Of a stretch of 64,000 bases of DNA, positions 17,402 to 25,044 are shown piece after piece. Each line of letters starts with the position of its first letter. The first letter of the stretch is position 1. Source of the stretch: DATBLE01 sp963734065 (lineage in GTDB: Bacteria; Actinomycetota; Thermoleophilia; Gaiellales; Gaiellaceae); contig CAVTFN010000004.1 of NCBI GenBank assembly GCA_963734065.1, forward strand, positions 310,001 through 374,000, in the 5' to 3' direction. The position numbers and the translations under genes are program-made. Below the pieces are notes generated by a model. The model searched no databases, had not been told where the DNA came from, and was given only the letters and a program-made list of their open reading frames with translations.

Positions 17402-19407
17402 GCGTCCTCCACGGCCACCGGCCGGGCGCCGCGCTCCGCCGCCCGCCGCCTGACGCGCAGCATGTGCTTGCGGTACGTGGCCCCCGCGACGCCGTCCGGG
17501 TTCTGGATCAGCGTCACGATCAGCGCGAGACCGGCGAACAGAAGCGCCCAGTTGCCAGAGATGTCGAGCCACTTCTCGAGCGCGTACGGGAACAGCGCCT
17601 CGACGGAGATCAGGCCGGCGACGATCGCACCGGAGACCATCGTCACGCCGCCGACGTAGGCGAGCGCGATCAGGCTCAACGCGGTCAGAGCGGAGAAGCG
17701 GTTGACCGTGACCGAGCTGAAGTTGTAACCGTAGAGGGCGCCGCTGATGCCCGCGATGAACGAGCTGATCCCGAACGCGGCGAGCTTGACGTTGCGGACG
17801 TTGATCCCTGCCGCGGCCGCCGCCCGTTCGTTCGAGCGCACCGCGAGCATCCGCTGCCCCAACGTCGAGCGTCGCAGATTCGCGACGTACAGGCCGAGCA
17901 GGACCACACAACCGACGACGAAGAAACCGAACACCGGACTCGGCACCTTGTCGTCGATCCCGCGGAAGGGGCCGTACGGGCCGAGGTCGATCCCGAGCCT
18001 CGGCTCGGGCACGGGCGAGCTCGACGTACCGCCGCCCCACGTCGCGTTGAGGAAGACGAACTGCTCGATCGCATACGCGGCGGCAAGCGTGATCACGGCC
18101 AGTGCGACGCCGCGTACCCGCAGGGCCGAGAACCCGATCAGGACGCCGAGCACCGTTGCCCCGAGCGCCCCGATCAGCATCACCCACGGGAAGCCGACAC
18201 CGTGGTCGGTGGCGAGGTGGGAGAGGATGAAGCCGGAGATGCCGGCGAGGGCGAGCTGGACGACCGAGATCTGACCGACGAAGCCGGTGATCACGACGAC
18301 CGAGAGACACATGATCGTGGCCAGGAGCGACGTGATCAGCGCCTGCCGGAAGTCGTACGGGAAGACGATCAGCGCGACGACCGCCGCAGTCGTCCCGAGC
18401 AGCGCCGGCTGCCAGAGGCGCTTCGCCCGCGGCGCCAGCGGCAGCCGCCCCTCGACCAGCTCGCCGCGGCTCGGCAGGCTCGTGCCGCGCACGAACATCG
18501 CGGCCACCATCAGCGCGAAGACGAGCAGCTGATACACGCCGGGCATCGCAATGCCGTGGTCGGTCGGGAACCAGCTCTGGGTCTGGAGGTAGTAGAGGAT
18601 GCTCTGGAGCGCGCCGACGGCGAGGCCGACGAGGCAGGCGATCCAGAACGAGGTGAACCGGGCGAACAACGCCGCGGTCAGGGCGGGGACGACCTGGAGC
18701 GGCAGCGACTGCGGGTCGAGCTGCACGATCGAGGCGGCGAGGACGCCGAGCCCGCCGGCGAAGAACGTCGCCAGCAGTGTGTTCGCGAGGGCGAGCTGGT
18801 TCGGCGACAGGCCGAGCAGCATCGCGCCGACCTCGTTCTCGGATGCGGCCCGCGTGGCGAGGCCGAACCGCGTCAGACGGTAGGCGAGCGAGAGCACGAG
18901 GGTCGCGGCGAGGACGATTCCCGGCAGGATGAACCGGTCGATCGGGACGTTCGAATCGAACACCCGCACGGTGCCGCCCGGCAGCACGGGCGGCTGCGGC
19001 TTCGTGCCGATGCCGAAGGCGAGCGAGACGAGGGCCTGGGAGACGAGCAGGAGGCCGAGCGAAGCGGCAAGCTTCGCGAGCGGCGTCGCCGTGCGCAGCG
19101 GCCGGAAGATGCCGTATTCGACGGCGAGGCCGAACAGCAGCAGAAAGACCGCCGTCAACGCCAGCGCCGGGCCCGTGGACAGGAACTCCTTGTTGACCTG
19201 CCCGAACTCGGGCGGCGATGCGAACGGCGCGGTTCCGGTCCGCAGCGCCCAGTAGCAGTACCCGGCGAGCATCGCGACCGCGCCGGTCGAGAGGTTGATG
19301 ATCCCGGAGCCCCGGTACGAGAGCACGATGCCGATCGCGATCCCCGCGATCAGCGACCCGGCTCCGAGGCCGAGGATCGCGAAGAGGGCGATCTGCTGCC
19401 AGTCCAT
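17398..19407 (-). CDS. fused branched-chain-type ABC permease (LivH-LivM)
   Basis: 669 residues, about twice a single permease. The N-terminal half is LivH-like (YRGSGIINLSTGAVAMLAGY, GLATRAASENEVGAMLLGLSP). The C-terminal half is LivM-like (GQISVVQLALAGISGFILSHLA, AVRSNERAAAAAGINVRNVKL, SGISGALYGYNF). Multiple hydrophobic spans throughout, inner membrane. Fused LivHM proteins are common in actinobacteria. Separated from the binding-protein gene by a nested hairpin. Confidence 0.9.
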   Translation of the reverse strand: MDWQQIALFAILGLGAGSLIAGIAIGIVLSYRGSGIINLSTGAVAMLAGYCYWALRTGTAPFASPPEFGQVNKEFLSTGPALALTAVFLLLFGLAVEYGIFRPLRTATPLAKLAASLGLLLVSQALVSLAFGIGTKPQPPVLPGGTVRVFDSNVPIDRFILPGIVLAATLVLSLAYRLTRFGLATRAASENEVGAMLLGLSPNQLALANTLLATFFAGGLGVLAASIVQLDPQSLPLQVVPALTAALFARFTSFWIACLVGLAVGALQSILYYLQTQSWFPTDHGIAMPGVYQLLVFALMVAAMFVRGTSLPSRGELVEGRLPLAPRAKRLWQPALLGTTAAVVALIVFPYDFRQALITSLLATIMCLSVVVITGFVGQISVVQLALAGISGFILSHLATDHGVGFPWVMLIGALGATVLGVLIGFSALRVRGVALAVITLAAAYAIEQFVFLNATWGGGTSSSPVPEPRLGIDLGPYGPFRGIDDKVPSPVFGFFVVGCVVLLGLYVANLRRSTLGQRMLAVRSNERAAAAAGINVRNVKLAAFGISSFIAGISGALYGYNFSSVTVNRFSALTALSLIALAYVGGVTMVSGAIVAGLISVEALFPYALEKWLDISGNWALLFAGLALIVTLIQNPDGVAGATYRKHMLRVRRRAAERGARPVAVEDA

Positions 19408-19433
19408 TGCGGTGTCCTAGCGGGTCGGACCGA

Positions 19434-19511
19434 AAGGCGGGGCCGGCCGTGCCATCAGCAGCTCCGGCGGGCAAGACCCGCCGGAGCGCTGAAGGAGGGC
19501 GGCCCCGCCTT
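19434..19511. terminator. nested hairpins between binding-protein and permease genes
   Basis: Outer arms AAGGCGGGGCC (19434-19444) and GGCCCCGCCTT (19501-19511) enclose a perfect 11-bp hairpin GCTCCGGCGGG / CCCGCCGGAGC (19461-19487). Placed right after the binding-protein stop it could stabilise that mRNA and lower read-through into the permease, giving more binding protein than transporter. Confidence 0.65.
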
Positions 19512-19531
19512 CAGGAGGGAGGGACGTCGGG

Positions 19532-20806
19532 CTAACCCCCGAGCTTGAAGGTCGGCGGGGGCCTGAGGAACGAGGTGAGCCGCGTGAACTTGCCGGCTCC
19601 GTGGTACTGGAAGAACTGCGCCTGGTCGTTGCACGCGGCCGGCTCGGCCGGGTACTTCCCGCAGTTGAGGCTCGGCGCGCCGAGGGCCTGCGGGCCCTTG
19701 AAGTTCCGCATCGCCGACATGAACTTGGCCGAGGTCAGACCCTTGACGCCGATCTTGTTCATCAGCTTCACGGTCGTCAGGACCTGGCCCCAGGCGACGA
19801 TCACCCAGGCGTCGGCGGCGAGCTTGGGCTGGCCGACGAGCTTCAAGCCCTTGAGGAACGGCGGCACTGCCGGGTCGGACGTGTCGAAGCCCAACGACGA
19901 CGCGATGCCGTAGTCCCACTTCGCCAGGTCGCCGAGACCCGCGGCCACCTCCCCGCTGAGGCAGAGCGGGTTCGAGACCACCGGTGTCGAGCTCTTCCCG
20001 AGCTGCGCGAGCGCCTTGGCGACGGCGACGCAGCCGTTGGCCTGCGTCTGCGGGACGATCATGTCTGCGTTCTGCGCTCCCGCAGCGGTCAACGGCCCGG
20101 TCAGGTCGGTCGCGTTGGCATCGAAGCCGACCATCGTCGTCTTGATCCCGGCCGACTCGAGGCTGGCCTTCTCGACCTGCGCCCCGTAGCTGATCCCCGG
20201 GACGTTCATGTACACGACCGCTGCCGTCTTGGCCTTGAGGACGTTCTTGCCGAACGTGCCCCACGGGCCGAGCACGGAGTCGTTCGTCCCGAAGAGCGCG
20301 AAGCCCGTCTTCCGCGCTGCGTCGACCGGCAGCAGCTCGACGCCACCGACGGTGGGCTTCCTGTTGCCGAGCGCGGCGTAGAACGACTGGTTACCCACGG
20401 CGACCGCGCCGAACTCGACGACCTTGATCCGCTTGTCGTTGGCGAAGCGCTGACCGCACTTCGTGCCCTCTTCCTCCGCGGAGGTCGTGAAGCAGTAGCT
20501 GGCGACGAGCGGGTGACCCTGGACACCGCCGAGATAGCGGTTGACGTACTGGATCGCGGTGCGTACACCCTGCGTCCAACCGGGCCCCACGAGGACCTGG
20601 CCGCCCTGCGTGTTGATTGCCCCGACGACGACCGGCGCAAGCCTCGGGTTGGCCTTGCCCTTACCGCCGACGTACACGTTGTAGTTGGTGACCGGCCCGG
20701 CCGAGCCCGCGCTGAGCCCGATCGGAACGGTGATCGCGAGCGCGACGGCGACAGCGCCGAAGACGATCGCTAGCCGTCGCAGAGGAGTTCCGGCTGCAGA
20801 CCTCAT
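19532..20806 (-). CDS. branched-chain-type ABC transporter substrate-binding protein
   Basis: 424 residues from ATG 20806 behind a strong GGAGGGAGG site. Signal peptide (RRLAIVFGAVAVALAITVPIGLSAGSAG) without a lipobox Cys, then a Leu/Ile/Val-binding-protein-type fold with two lobes (INTQGGQVLVGPGWTQGVRTA; GVELLPVDAARKTGFALFGTND). Ligand unknown; such proteins also bind aromatic acids and amides. First gene of the operon that continues through permease, core-MetE, AraC, LivG, LivF and the LigM-like gene. Confidence 0.88.
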   Translation of the reverse strand: MRSAAGTPLRRLAIVFGAVAVALAITVPIGLSAGSAGPVTNYNVYVGGKGKANPRLAPVVVGAINTQGGQVLVGPGWTQGVRTAIQYVNRYLGGVQGHPLVASYCFTTSAEEEGTKCGQRFANDKRIKVVEFGAVAVGNQSFYAALGNRKPTVGGVELLPVDAARKTGFALFGTNDSVLGPWGTFGKNVLKAKTAAVVYMNVPGISYGAQVEKASLESAGIKTTMVGFDANATDLTGPLTAAGAQNADMIVPQTQANGCVAVAKALAQLGKSSTPVVSNPLCLSGEVAAGLGDLAKWDYGIASSLGFDTSDPAVPPFLKGLKLVGQPKLAADAWVIVAWGQVLTTVKLMNKIGVKGLTSAKFMSAMRNFKGPQALGAPSLNCGKYPAEPAACNDQAQFFQYHGAGKFTRLTSFLRPPPTFKLGG

Positions 20807-20870
20807 TGCGTTCCTCCCTCCGTACATCAGTGAACGCGGATCTTCTCGCGCGCAATTTGCGCACTTCTTG

Positions 20871-20886
20871 ACAGTGTGCGCACTGT
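20871..20886. promoter_or_regulatory. operator-like inverted repeat between divergent operons
   Basis: ACAGTG-TGCG-CACTGT, six-base perfect arms with a four-base spacer. Related half-sites (TTGCGCAC just left, CGCGCACAC just right at about 20910) flank it. It lies between the binding-protein gene and the E1-alpha gene and could bind one regulator controlling both. Confidence 0.5.
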
Positions 20887-20957
20887 GCCCGCCCCCGAGT
20901 TGACCATCCGCGCACACTTCCGGCCGCTGTCGGCTTGTCGGTGCGGAGCGCCGCGGA

Positions 20958-20963
20958 TAGATT
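20958..20963 (+). promoter_or_regulatory. -10 box for the E1 operon
   Basis: TAGATT with TTGTCG about 16 bases upstream (20936-20941). A GAAAGGAG ribosome binding site follows at about 20978-20985, setting the start at GTG 20991. Confidence 0.4.
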
Positions 20964-20990
20964 CGGACGAGCCTGACGAAAGGAGTGGTT

Positions 20991-22025
20991 GTGCCTGAGC
21001 TCGACCGAGACCGGCTGGTCTGGATGTACACGCAGATGCTGCGGATCCGCGAGTTCGAGGAGCGGGTCAAAGGGACGTTCGAGGAGCATCCGGGCGTGAT
21101 CCGCGGCCACACGCACCTGGCCGACGGCGCCGAGGCGTCGATCGTCGGCTCGCTCGCGACGCTGCGCGACGACGACCAGCTCCTGACCACGTACCGCTGC
21201 CACGGCTACCCGATCGCGCTCGGCACCGACCCGAACGCGATCATGGCCGAGATCTACGGCCGGAAGGACGGGCTCTGCGGGGGCTACGGCGGCTCGATGC
21301 ACCTGACCGACGTCGGACGCGGCTTCCTCGGCACCTCCGGGATCGTCGGCCAGGGGATCCCGCATGCGGCGGGTGCCGCCTACGCCGCCCAGATCCGCGG
21401 CAAGGGCCAGGTCGTGCTCAGCTTCTTCGGCGACGGCGCCTCGAAGCAGGGCGCGTTCCACGAGTCGCTGAACATCGCGTCGCTCTGGAAGCTGCCGGTC
21501 GTCTTCGTGATGGAGAACAACAACTACAACGTGGTCACCCGGGTCGAGCAAGAGGACGCGAACGCCGCGGCCGGCGAGCCGCTGGCGGTGAAGGCGAAGG
21601 CGTTCTCGATGCCCGGCGAGACCGTCGACGGCGGCGACCCGCTCGCCGTGTACGAGACGGTCGGGGCGGCGGTCGAGCGGGCGCGCTCGGGCGAGGGGCC
21701 GACCCTGGTCGAGTCGCTCGTCTACCGGCTCTCGGCGCACGGGAACCTGATCGCGCCCCCGGGCGTGCCGCTCCACTACCCGGAGCACGAGGCGATCGCG
21801 CACTTCGGCAATACCGAGGAGTACGAGGCGGCCAAGCGGGGCGACCCGGTGCCGCGCTTCCGCGCACGGCTCGTCGAGGACGGGACGCTGAGCGCCGAGG
21901 AGGCCGACGAGATCGCCGAGCGCGTGCGGGCGGAGATGCAGGAGGCGGTCGACTTCGCGCTCGCCAGCCCCCTCCCGGCGGCCGAGGAAGCCGTCGAGTA
22001 CGTCTACGCTCGGGGGGTTCGATGA
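20991..22025 (+). CDS. thiamine-diphosphate 2-oxoacid/acetoin dehydrogenase E1 alpha subunit
   Basis: 344 residues. Decarboxylates a 2-oxo acid or cleaves acetoin with TPP, together with the beta subunit. MLRIREFEERV at 16-26, YRCHGYPIALG, GGYGGSMHL at 98-105 and the TPP/Mg motif FFGDGASKQGAFHESLNIASLWKLPVVFV with GDGA at about 147-150 and ENNN near 175. GTG 20991 is preferred to GTG 20985 because of ribosome-binding-site spacing. Its end overlaps the beta start (ATGA). Confidence 0.88.
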   Translation: MPELDRDRLVWMYTQMLRIREFEERVKGTFEEHPGVIRGHTHLADGAEASIVGSLATLRDDDQLLTTYRCHGYPIALGTDPNAIMAEIYGRKDGLCGGYGGSMHLTDVGRGFLGTSGIVGQGIPHAAGAAYAAQIRGKGQVVLSFFGDGASKQGAFHESLNIASLWKLPVVFVMENNNYNVVTRVEQEDANAAAGEPLAVKAKAFSMPGETVDGGDPLAVYETVGAAVERARSGEGPTLVESLVYRLSAHGNLIAPPGVPLHYPEHEAIAHFGNTEEYEAAKRGDPVPRFRARLVEDGTLSAEEADEIAERVRAEMQEAVDFALASPLPAAEEAVEYVYARGVR

Positions 22026-22990
22026 TGAGAGAGCTTCCGTACATCGCCGCGATCGGCGAGGCGATCCACCAGGAGATGGCGCGCGACGACAGCGTCCTCT
22101 ACTTCGGCCAGAACATCGCCACCACCGACGACGACCCCTACCTGAAGGCGTTCGGCTCCGACCGCGTCCGGGTGACGCCGATCTCCGAGACGGCCGAGAT
22201 CGGGATGGCGATCGGCGCCGCGATGGCCGGCTACCGGCCGGTGGTCGAGCTGTACATGGCGGAGTTCATGCTCGTCGCAATGGACCAGGTCGTGAACGAG
22301 GCGAACCGCTTCCACTACATGACGAAGGGCCAGGTGAAGGTGCCGGTCGTGCTCAAGGCGGGCTACGGCTTCACCGCCGGGTGGGCCGGCCAGCACACGG
22401 GCACGATCTACGGGATGTTCATGGGCGTGCCCGGCCTGAAGGTGGCGCTGCCCGCGACGCCGGCCGACGCAAAGGGTCTGATGACTGCCGCGATTCGCGA
22501 CGACAACCCGGTCGTGTTCTTCCACCACTACCTGCTCACGCTCGAGCACGGCGACGTCCCCGAGGGCGAGCACGTGGTGCCGCTGGGGCAGGCGAACGTC
22601 GTCCGCGAGGGCGGAGACGTGACGATCGTCGCGCTCGGCTACATGCTCGGACAGGCACTGGAGGCGGCAGAGCGTCTCGCAGCGGAGGGCGTGGAGGCGG
22701 AAGTGATCGATCCGCGTACGCTCGCGCCGCTCGACACCGCGACGATCCTGGCGTCGGTCGAGAAGACGGGACGGCTCGTCGTCGTCGACCAGTCGACGCG
22801 GCACGGCTCGGCGGCGGCGGTGATCGCGGCGGAGGCGGCCTCGGAGGGCTTCTCGTCGCTGAAGGCGCCCGTGCAGCTGGTCTGCGCGCTGGACGCGACG
22901 ATCCCGTACTCGGAGCCGATGGAGCAGTACCTGCTCCCGGACGCAGCGAAGATCGTCACCGCCGTGCTCGAGTCGCCGGTCGCCGCATAG
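22022..22990 (+). CDS. 2-oxoacid/acetoin dehydrogenase E1 beta subunit
   Basis: 322 residues, translationally coupled to the alpha gene. Transketolase-type pyrimidine-binding domain (RVTPISETAEIGMAIGAAMAGYRPVVELYMAEFML) and the C-terminal transketolase domain (VTIVALGYMLGQALEAAERL, VEVIDPRTLAPLDTATI-like). Completes a first E1 heterotetramer. No E2 lipoyl transferase or E3 is present in the window. Confidence 0.9.
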   Translation: MMRELPYIAAIGEAIHQEMARDDSVLYFGQNIATTDDDPYLKAFGSDRVRVTPISETAEIGMAIGAAMAGYRPVVELYMAEFMLVAMDQVVNEANRFHYMTKGQVKVPVVLKAGYGFTAGWAGQHTGTIYGMFMGVPGLKVALPATPADAKGLMTAAIRDDNPVVFFHHYLLTLEHGDVPEGEHVVPLGQANVVREGGDVTIVALGYMLGQALEAAERLAAEGVEAEVIDPRTLAPLDTATILASVEKTGRLVVVDQSTRHGSAAAVIAAEAASEGFSSLKAPVQLVCALDATIPYSEPMEQYLLPDAAKIVTAVLESPVAA

Positions 22991-23013
22991 ACGAGAACGA
23001 GCTCCTGCGGGAG

Positions 23014-24948
23014 ATGTGGCGGATCCGCGCCTTCGAGGAGCGGGTCGGCCAGCTCACGCGCGCGAACGAGGTGCACGGGCTCGTCCACCTCTCGGCCGGG
23101 CAGGAGGCGGTCGCCGTCGGGGTCTGCTCGCAGCTCCGCGGCGACGACGTCGTCTACTCCGGGCACCGGGCGCACGGACACACGCTGGCGAAGGGCGCGC
23201 CGATGCGGGCGGTGCTGGCGGAACTGATGGGCCGCGACACCGGTCTCTGCCGAGGGCTCGGCGGGTCGATGCATCTGGTCGACAGCGAGCACGGGTTCTT
23301 CGGCGCGACGGGGGTGGTCGGCGGCAACGTCCCGCTTGCGCTCGGCTCGGCGCTCGCCGCACGGCTCTCCGGGTCGGATGCGGTCGCGGTCGTCTTCTTC
23401 GGCGACGGCGCCGTCCAGGGCGGGATCTTCGTCGAGTCCGTGAACATCGCCGCCCTCTGGCGGCTGCCGGCGATCCTCGTCTGCGAGAACAACGGCTTCG
23501 CCGAGTTCACGCCGCGGTCGGCACACACGGTGGTCGAGCGGGTCAGCGACGTGGTCGCGCCCTACGGCTTCCCACGCGAGACCGTCGACGGCAACGACCT
23601 GCACGCGGTGCACGAGGCATTCGGGCGGTTCCTCGCGCAGGCGCGCGGAGGCGAGGGCCCTTTCCTGCTCGAATGCCTGACCCACCGGCTCGGCGGTCAC
23701 TACGAGGGCGACGCGCAGCACTACCGGGAGCAGATCGGCGACGACGAGTGGCGCGCGATCGACCCGATTCTCAGGCTCGGCGGCGGCGAAGGGCTCGAGG
23801 AGGAGGCGCGGGCCGAGGTCGAGGACGCGGTCGAGTTCGCGCGGGCTTCGCCGTATCCGCCGCCCGATCTGACCGAGCGGCTCGTCGTAGGGACTGTCCC
23901 CGAAGGGGACTGTCCCCAAGGAAACGGTGGCGTCACCACCCGGCAGGGTCAGACCCCTGCGGGGTCAGACCCTGAGGAAGAGACCACCTACCTCGGGGCG
24001 ATCACGTCCACGCTGGCCGAGGCGATGCGGGCCGACGAGCGCGTGCTCGTGGTCGGCGAGGACGTGGCGGAGGGCGGGCCGTGGGGCGCGACCGCCGGCC
24101 TCGCCGACGAGTTCGGGCCGGAGCGGATCCGCAACACGCCGATCAGCGAGGCGGCGATCGCCGGGATCGCGATCGGCGCCGCGCAGTCGGGCCTGCGGCC
24201 GGTGATCGAGATCATGTTCGTCGACTTCGTCACCCTCGCGCTCGACCAGCTCGTCAACCAGGCGGCGAAGGCGCATTTCATGTCCGGCGGCCAGCTGACC
24301 GTGCCGCTCGTCCTCAGGACACAGGGCGGCGCAGGCCAGCGCGGCGGCGCGCAGCACTCGCAGAGCCTCGAGGCCTGGCTCACGCACGTGCCGGGGCTGA
24401 AGGTGGTCATGCCGTCCACCGCTGCCGACGCAGCCGGGCTGCTCCGGGCGGCGATCGCCGACCCGAACCCGGTCGTCTACGTGGAGAACAAGACGCTCTA
24501 CTTCCGGCGCGAGCCGTTCAGCCAGGAGGAGGTGCCGATCGGCCGCGCCCGGATCGTCCGGCCCGGCCGCGACGTCACGGTCGTCGCGCTGTCCCGCCTC
24601 GTCCACGAGGCGGTGGCGGCCGCCGACGAGCTGGCCGTCGAGGGAGTCGAGGTCGAGGTGGTCGACCCACGCACGCTGGTGCCGCTCGACCTGGACACGA
24701 TCGTCGAGTCGGTCTCGCGCACCCACCGCCTCGTGGTCGCCCACGAGGCGGTCGAGCACGGCGGCTTCGGGGCGGAGATCGCCGCGCGGGTGCAGGCGGC
24801 GGCGTTCGACGAGCTCGACGCCCCGATCGCTCGAGTCGGCGCACCGTTCACGCCGGTTCCGTTCAGCCCGCCGCTCGAGGACGCCTACCTCCCGGACCGG
24901 CGAGACGTCGCAGCCGCGGTCGGAGCGACACTCGCCGCCTCGCAGTAG
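23014..24948 (+). CDS. fused E1 alpha-beta of a 2-oxoacid dehydrogenase, joined by a repeat-derived linker
   Basis: 644 residues from ATG 23014; a few more N-terminal residues (ELLRE) are conserved in the family, so translation may begin slightly upstream at CTG 23005. The alpha part (about 1-290) has HRAHGHTLAKG, GGSMHLVDSEHGFFGATGVVGG and VFFGDGAVQGGIFVESVNIAALW. The beta part (about 322-644) has RNTPISEAAIAGIAIGAAQSG, GAGQRGGAQHSQSLEAWL and EVVDPRTLVPLDLDTI. Between them about 28 residues are encoded by copy 3 of the dispersed repeat, read in frame. No ATG, GTG or TTG lies in frame in the linker. Both halves keep family motifs, so the fusion may work. Confidence 0.82.
   Translation: MWRIRAFEERVGQLTRANEVHGLVHLSAGQEAVAVGVCSQLRGDDVVYSGHRAHGHTLAKGAPMRAVLAELMGRDTGLCRGLGGSMHLVDSEHGFFGATGVVGGNVPLALGSALAARLSGSDAVAVVFFGDGAVQGGIFVESVNIAALWRLPAILVCENNGFAEFTPRSAHTVVERVSDVVAPYGFPRETVDGNDLHAVHEAFGRFLAQARGGEGPFLLECLTHRLGGHYEGDAQHYREQIGDDEWRAIDPILRLGGGEGLEEEARAEVEDAVEFARASPYPPPDLTERLVVGTVPEGDCPQGNGGVTTRQGQTPAGSDPEEETTYLGAITSTLAEAMRADERVLVVGEDVAEGGPWGATAGLADEFGPERIRNTPISEAAIAGIAIGAAQSGLRPVIEIMFVDFVTLALDQLVNQAAKAHFMSGGQLTVPLVLRTQGGAGQRGGAQHSQSLEAWLTHVPGLKVVMPSTAADAAGLLRAAIADPNPVVYVENKTLYFRREPFSQEEVPIGRARIVRPGRDVTVVALSRLVHEAVAAADELAVEGVEVEVVDPRTLVPLDLDTIVESVSRTHRLVVAHEAVEHGGFGAEIAARVQAAAFDELDAPIARVGAPFTPVPFSPPLEDAYLPDRRDVAAAVGATLAASQ
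23888..23973 (+). repeat. dispersed palindromic repeat, copy 3 (translated within a gene)
   Basis: TAGGGACTGTCCCC then GAAGGGGACTGTCCCC, middle GGCGTCACCACCCGGC, then GGGTCAGACCCC and GGGGTCAGACCCT. Same layout as the intergenic copies, but here open in the frame that connects E1 alpha to E1 beta (GTA GGG ACT...). Confidence 0.9.
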
Positions 24949-25029
24949 CCGCCGTTCCTTGACGGGTGCCAGGCAAGGTCGGCTGTTCGACTATCCGAAC
25001 GTTCGTCTCGACTCGCGGGCCGCTGCGGT

Positions 25030-25035
25030 TATAGG
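25030..25035 (+). promoter_or_regulatory. -10 box of a leaderless transcript (molybdenum hydroxylase operon)
   Basis: TATAGG nine bases before GTG 25045; no Shine-Dalgarno between. Confidence 0.45.
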
Positions 25036-25044
25036 CTGGCGCCC

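Noticed and set aside
17250..17480. Cobalamin or SAM riboswitch for the MetE-like gene
   Set aside because: The gene begins inside the end of the permease gene, so there is no leader in which a riboswitch could lie, and none was seen upstream of the operon.
17464..19548. Long plus-strand open frame opposite the fused permease
   Set aside because: Composition is Arg/Asp/Glu-rich with no family motif; the minus strand encodes an obvious membrane permease.
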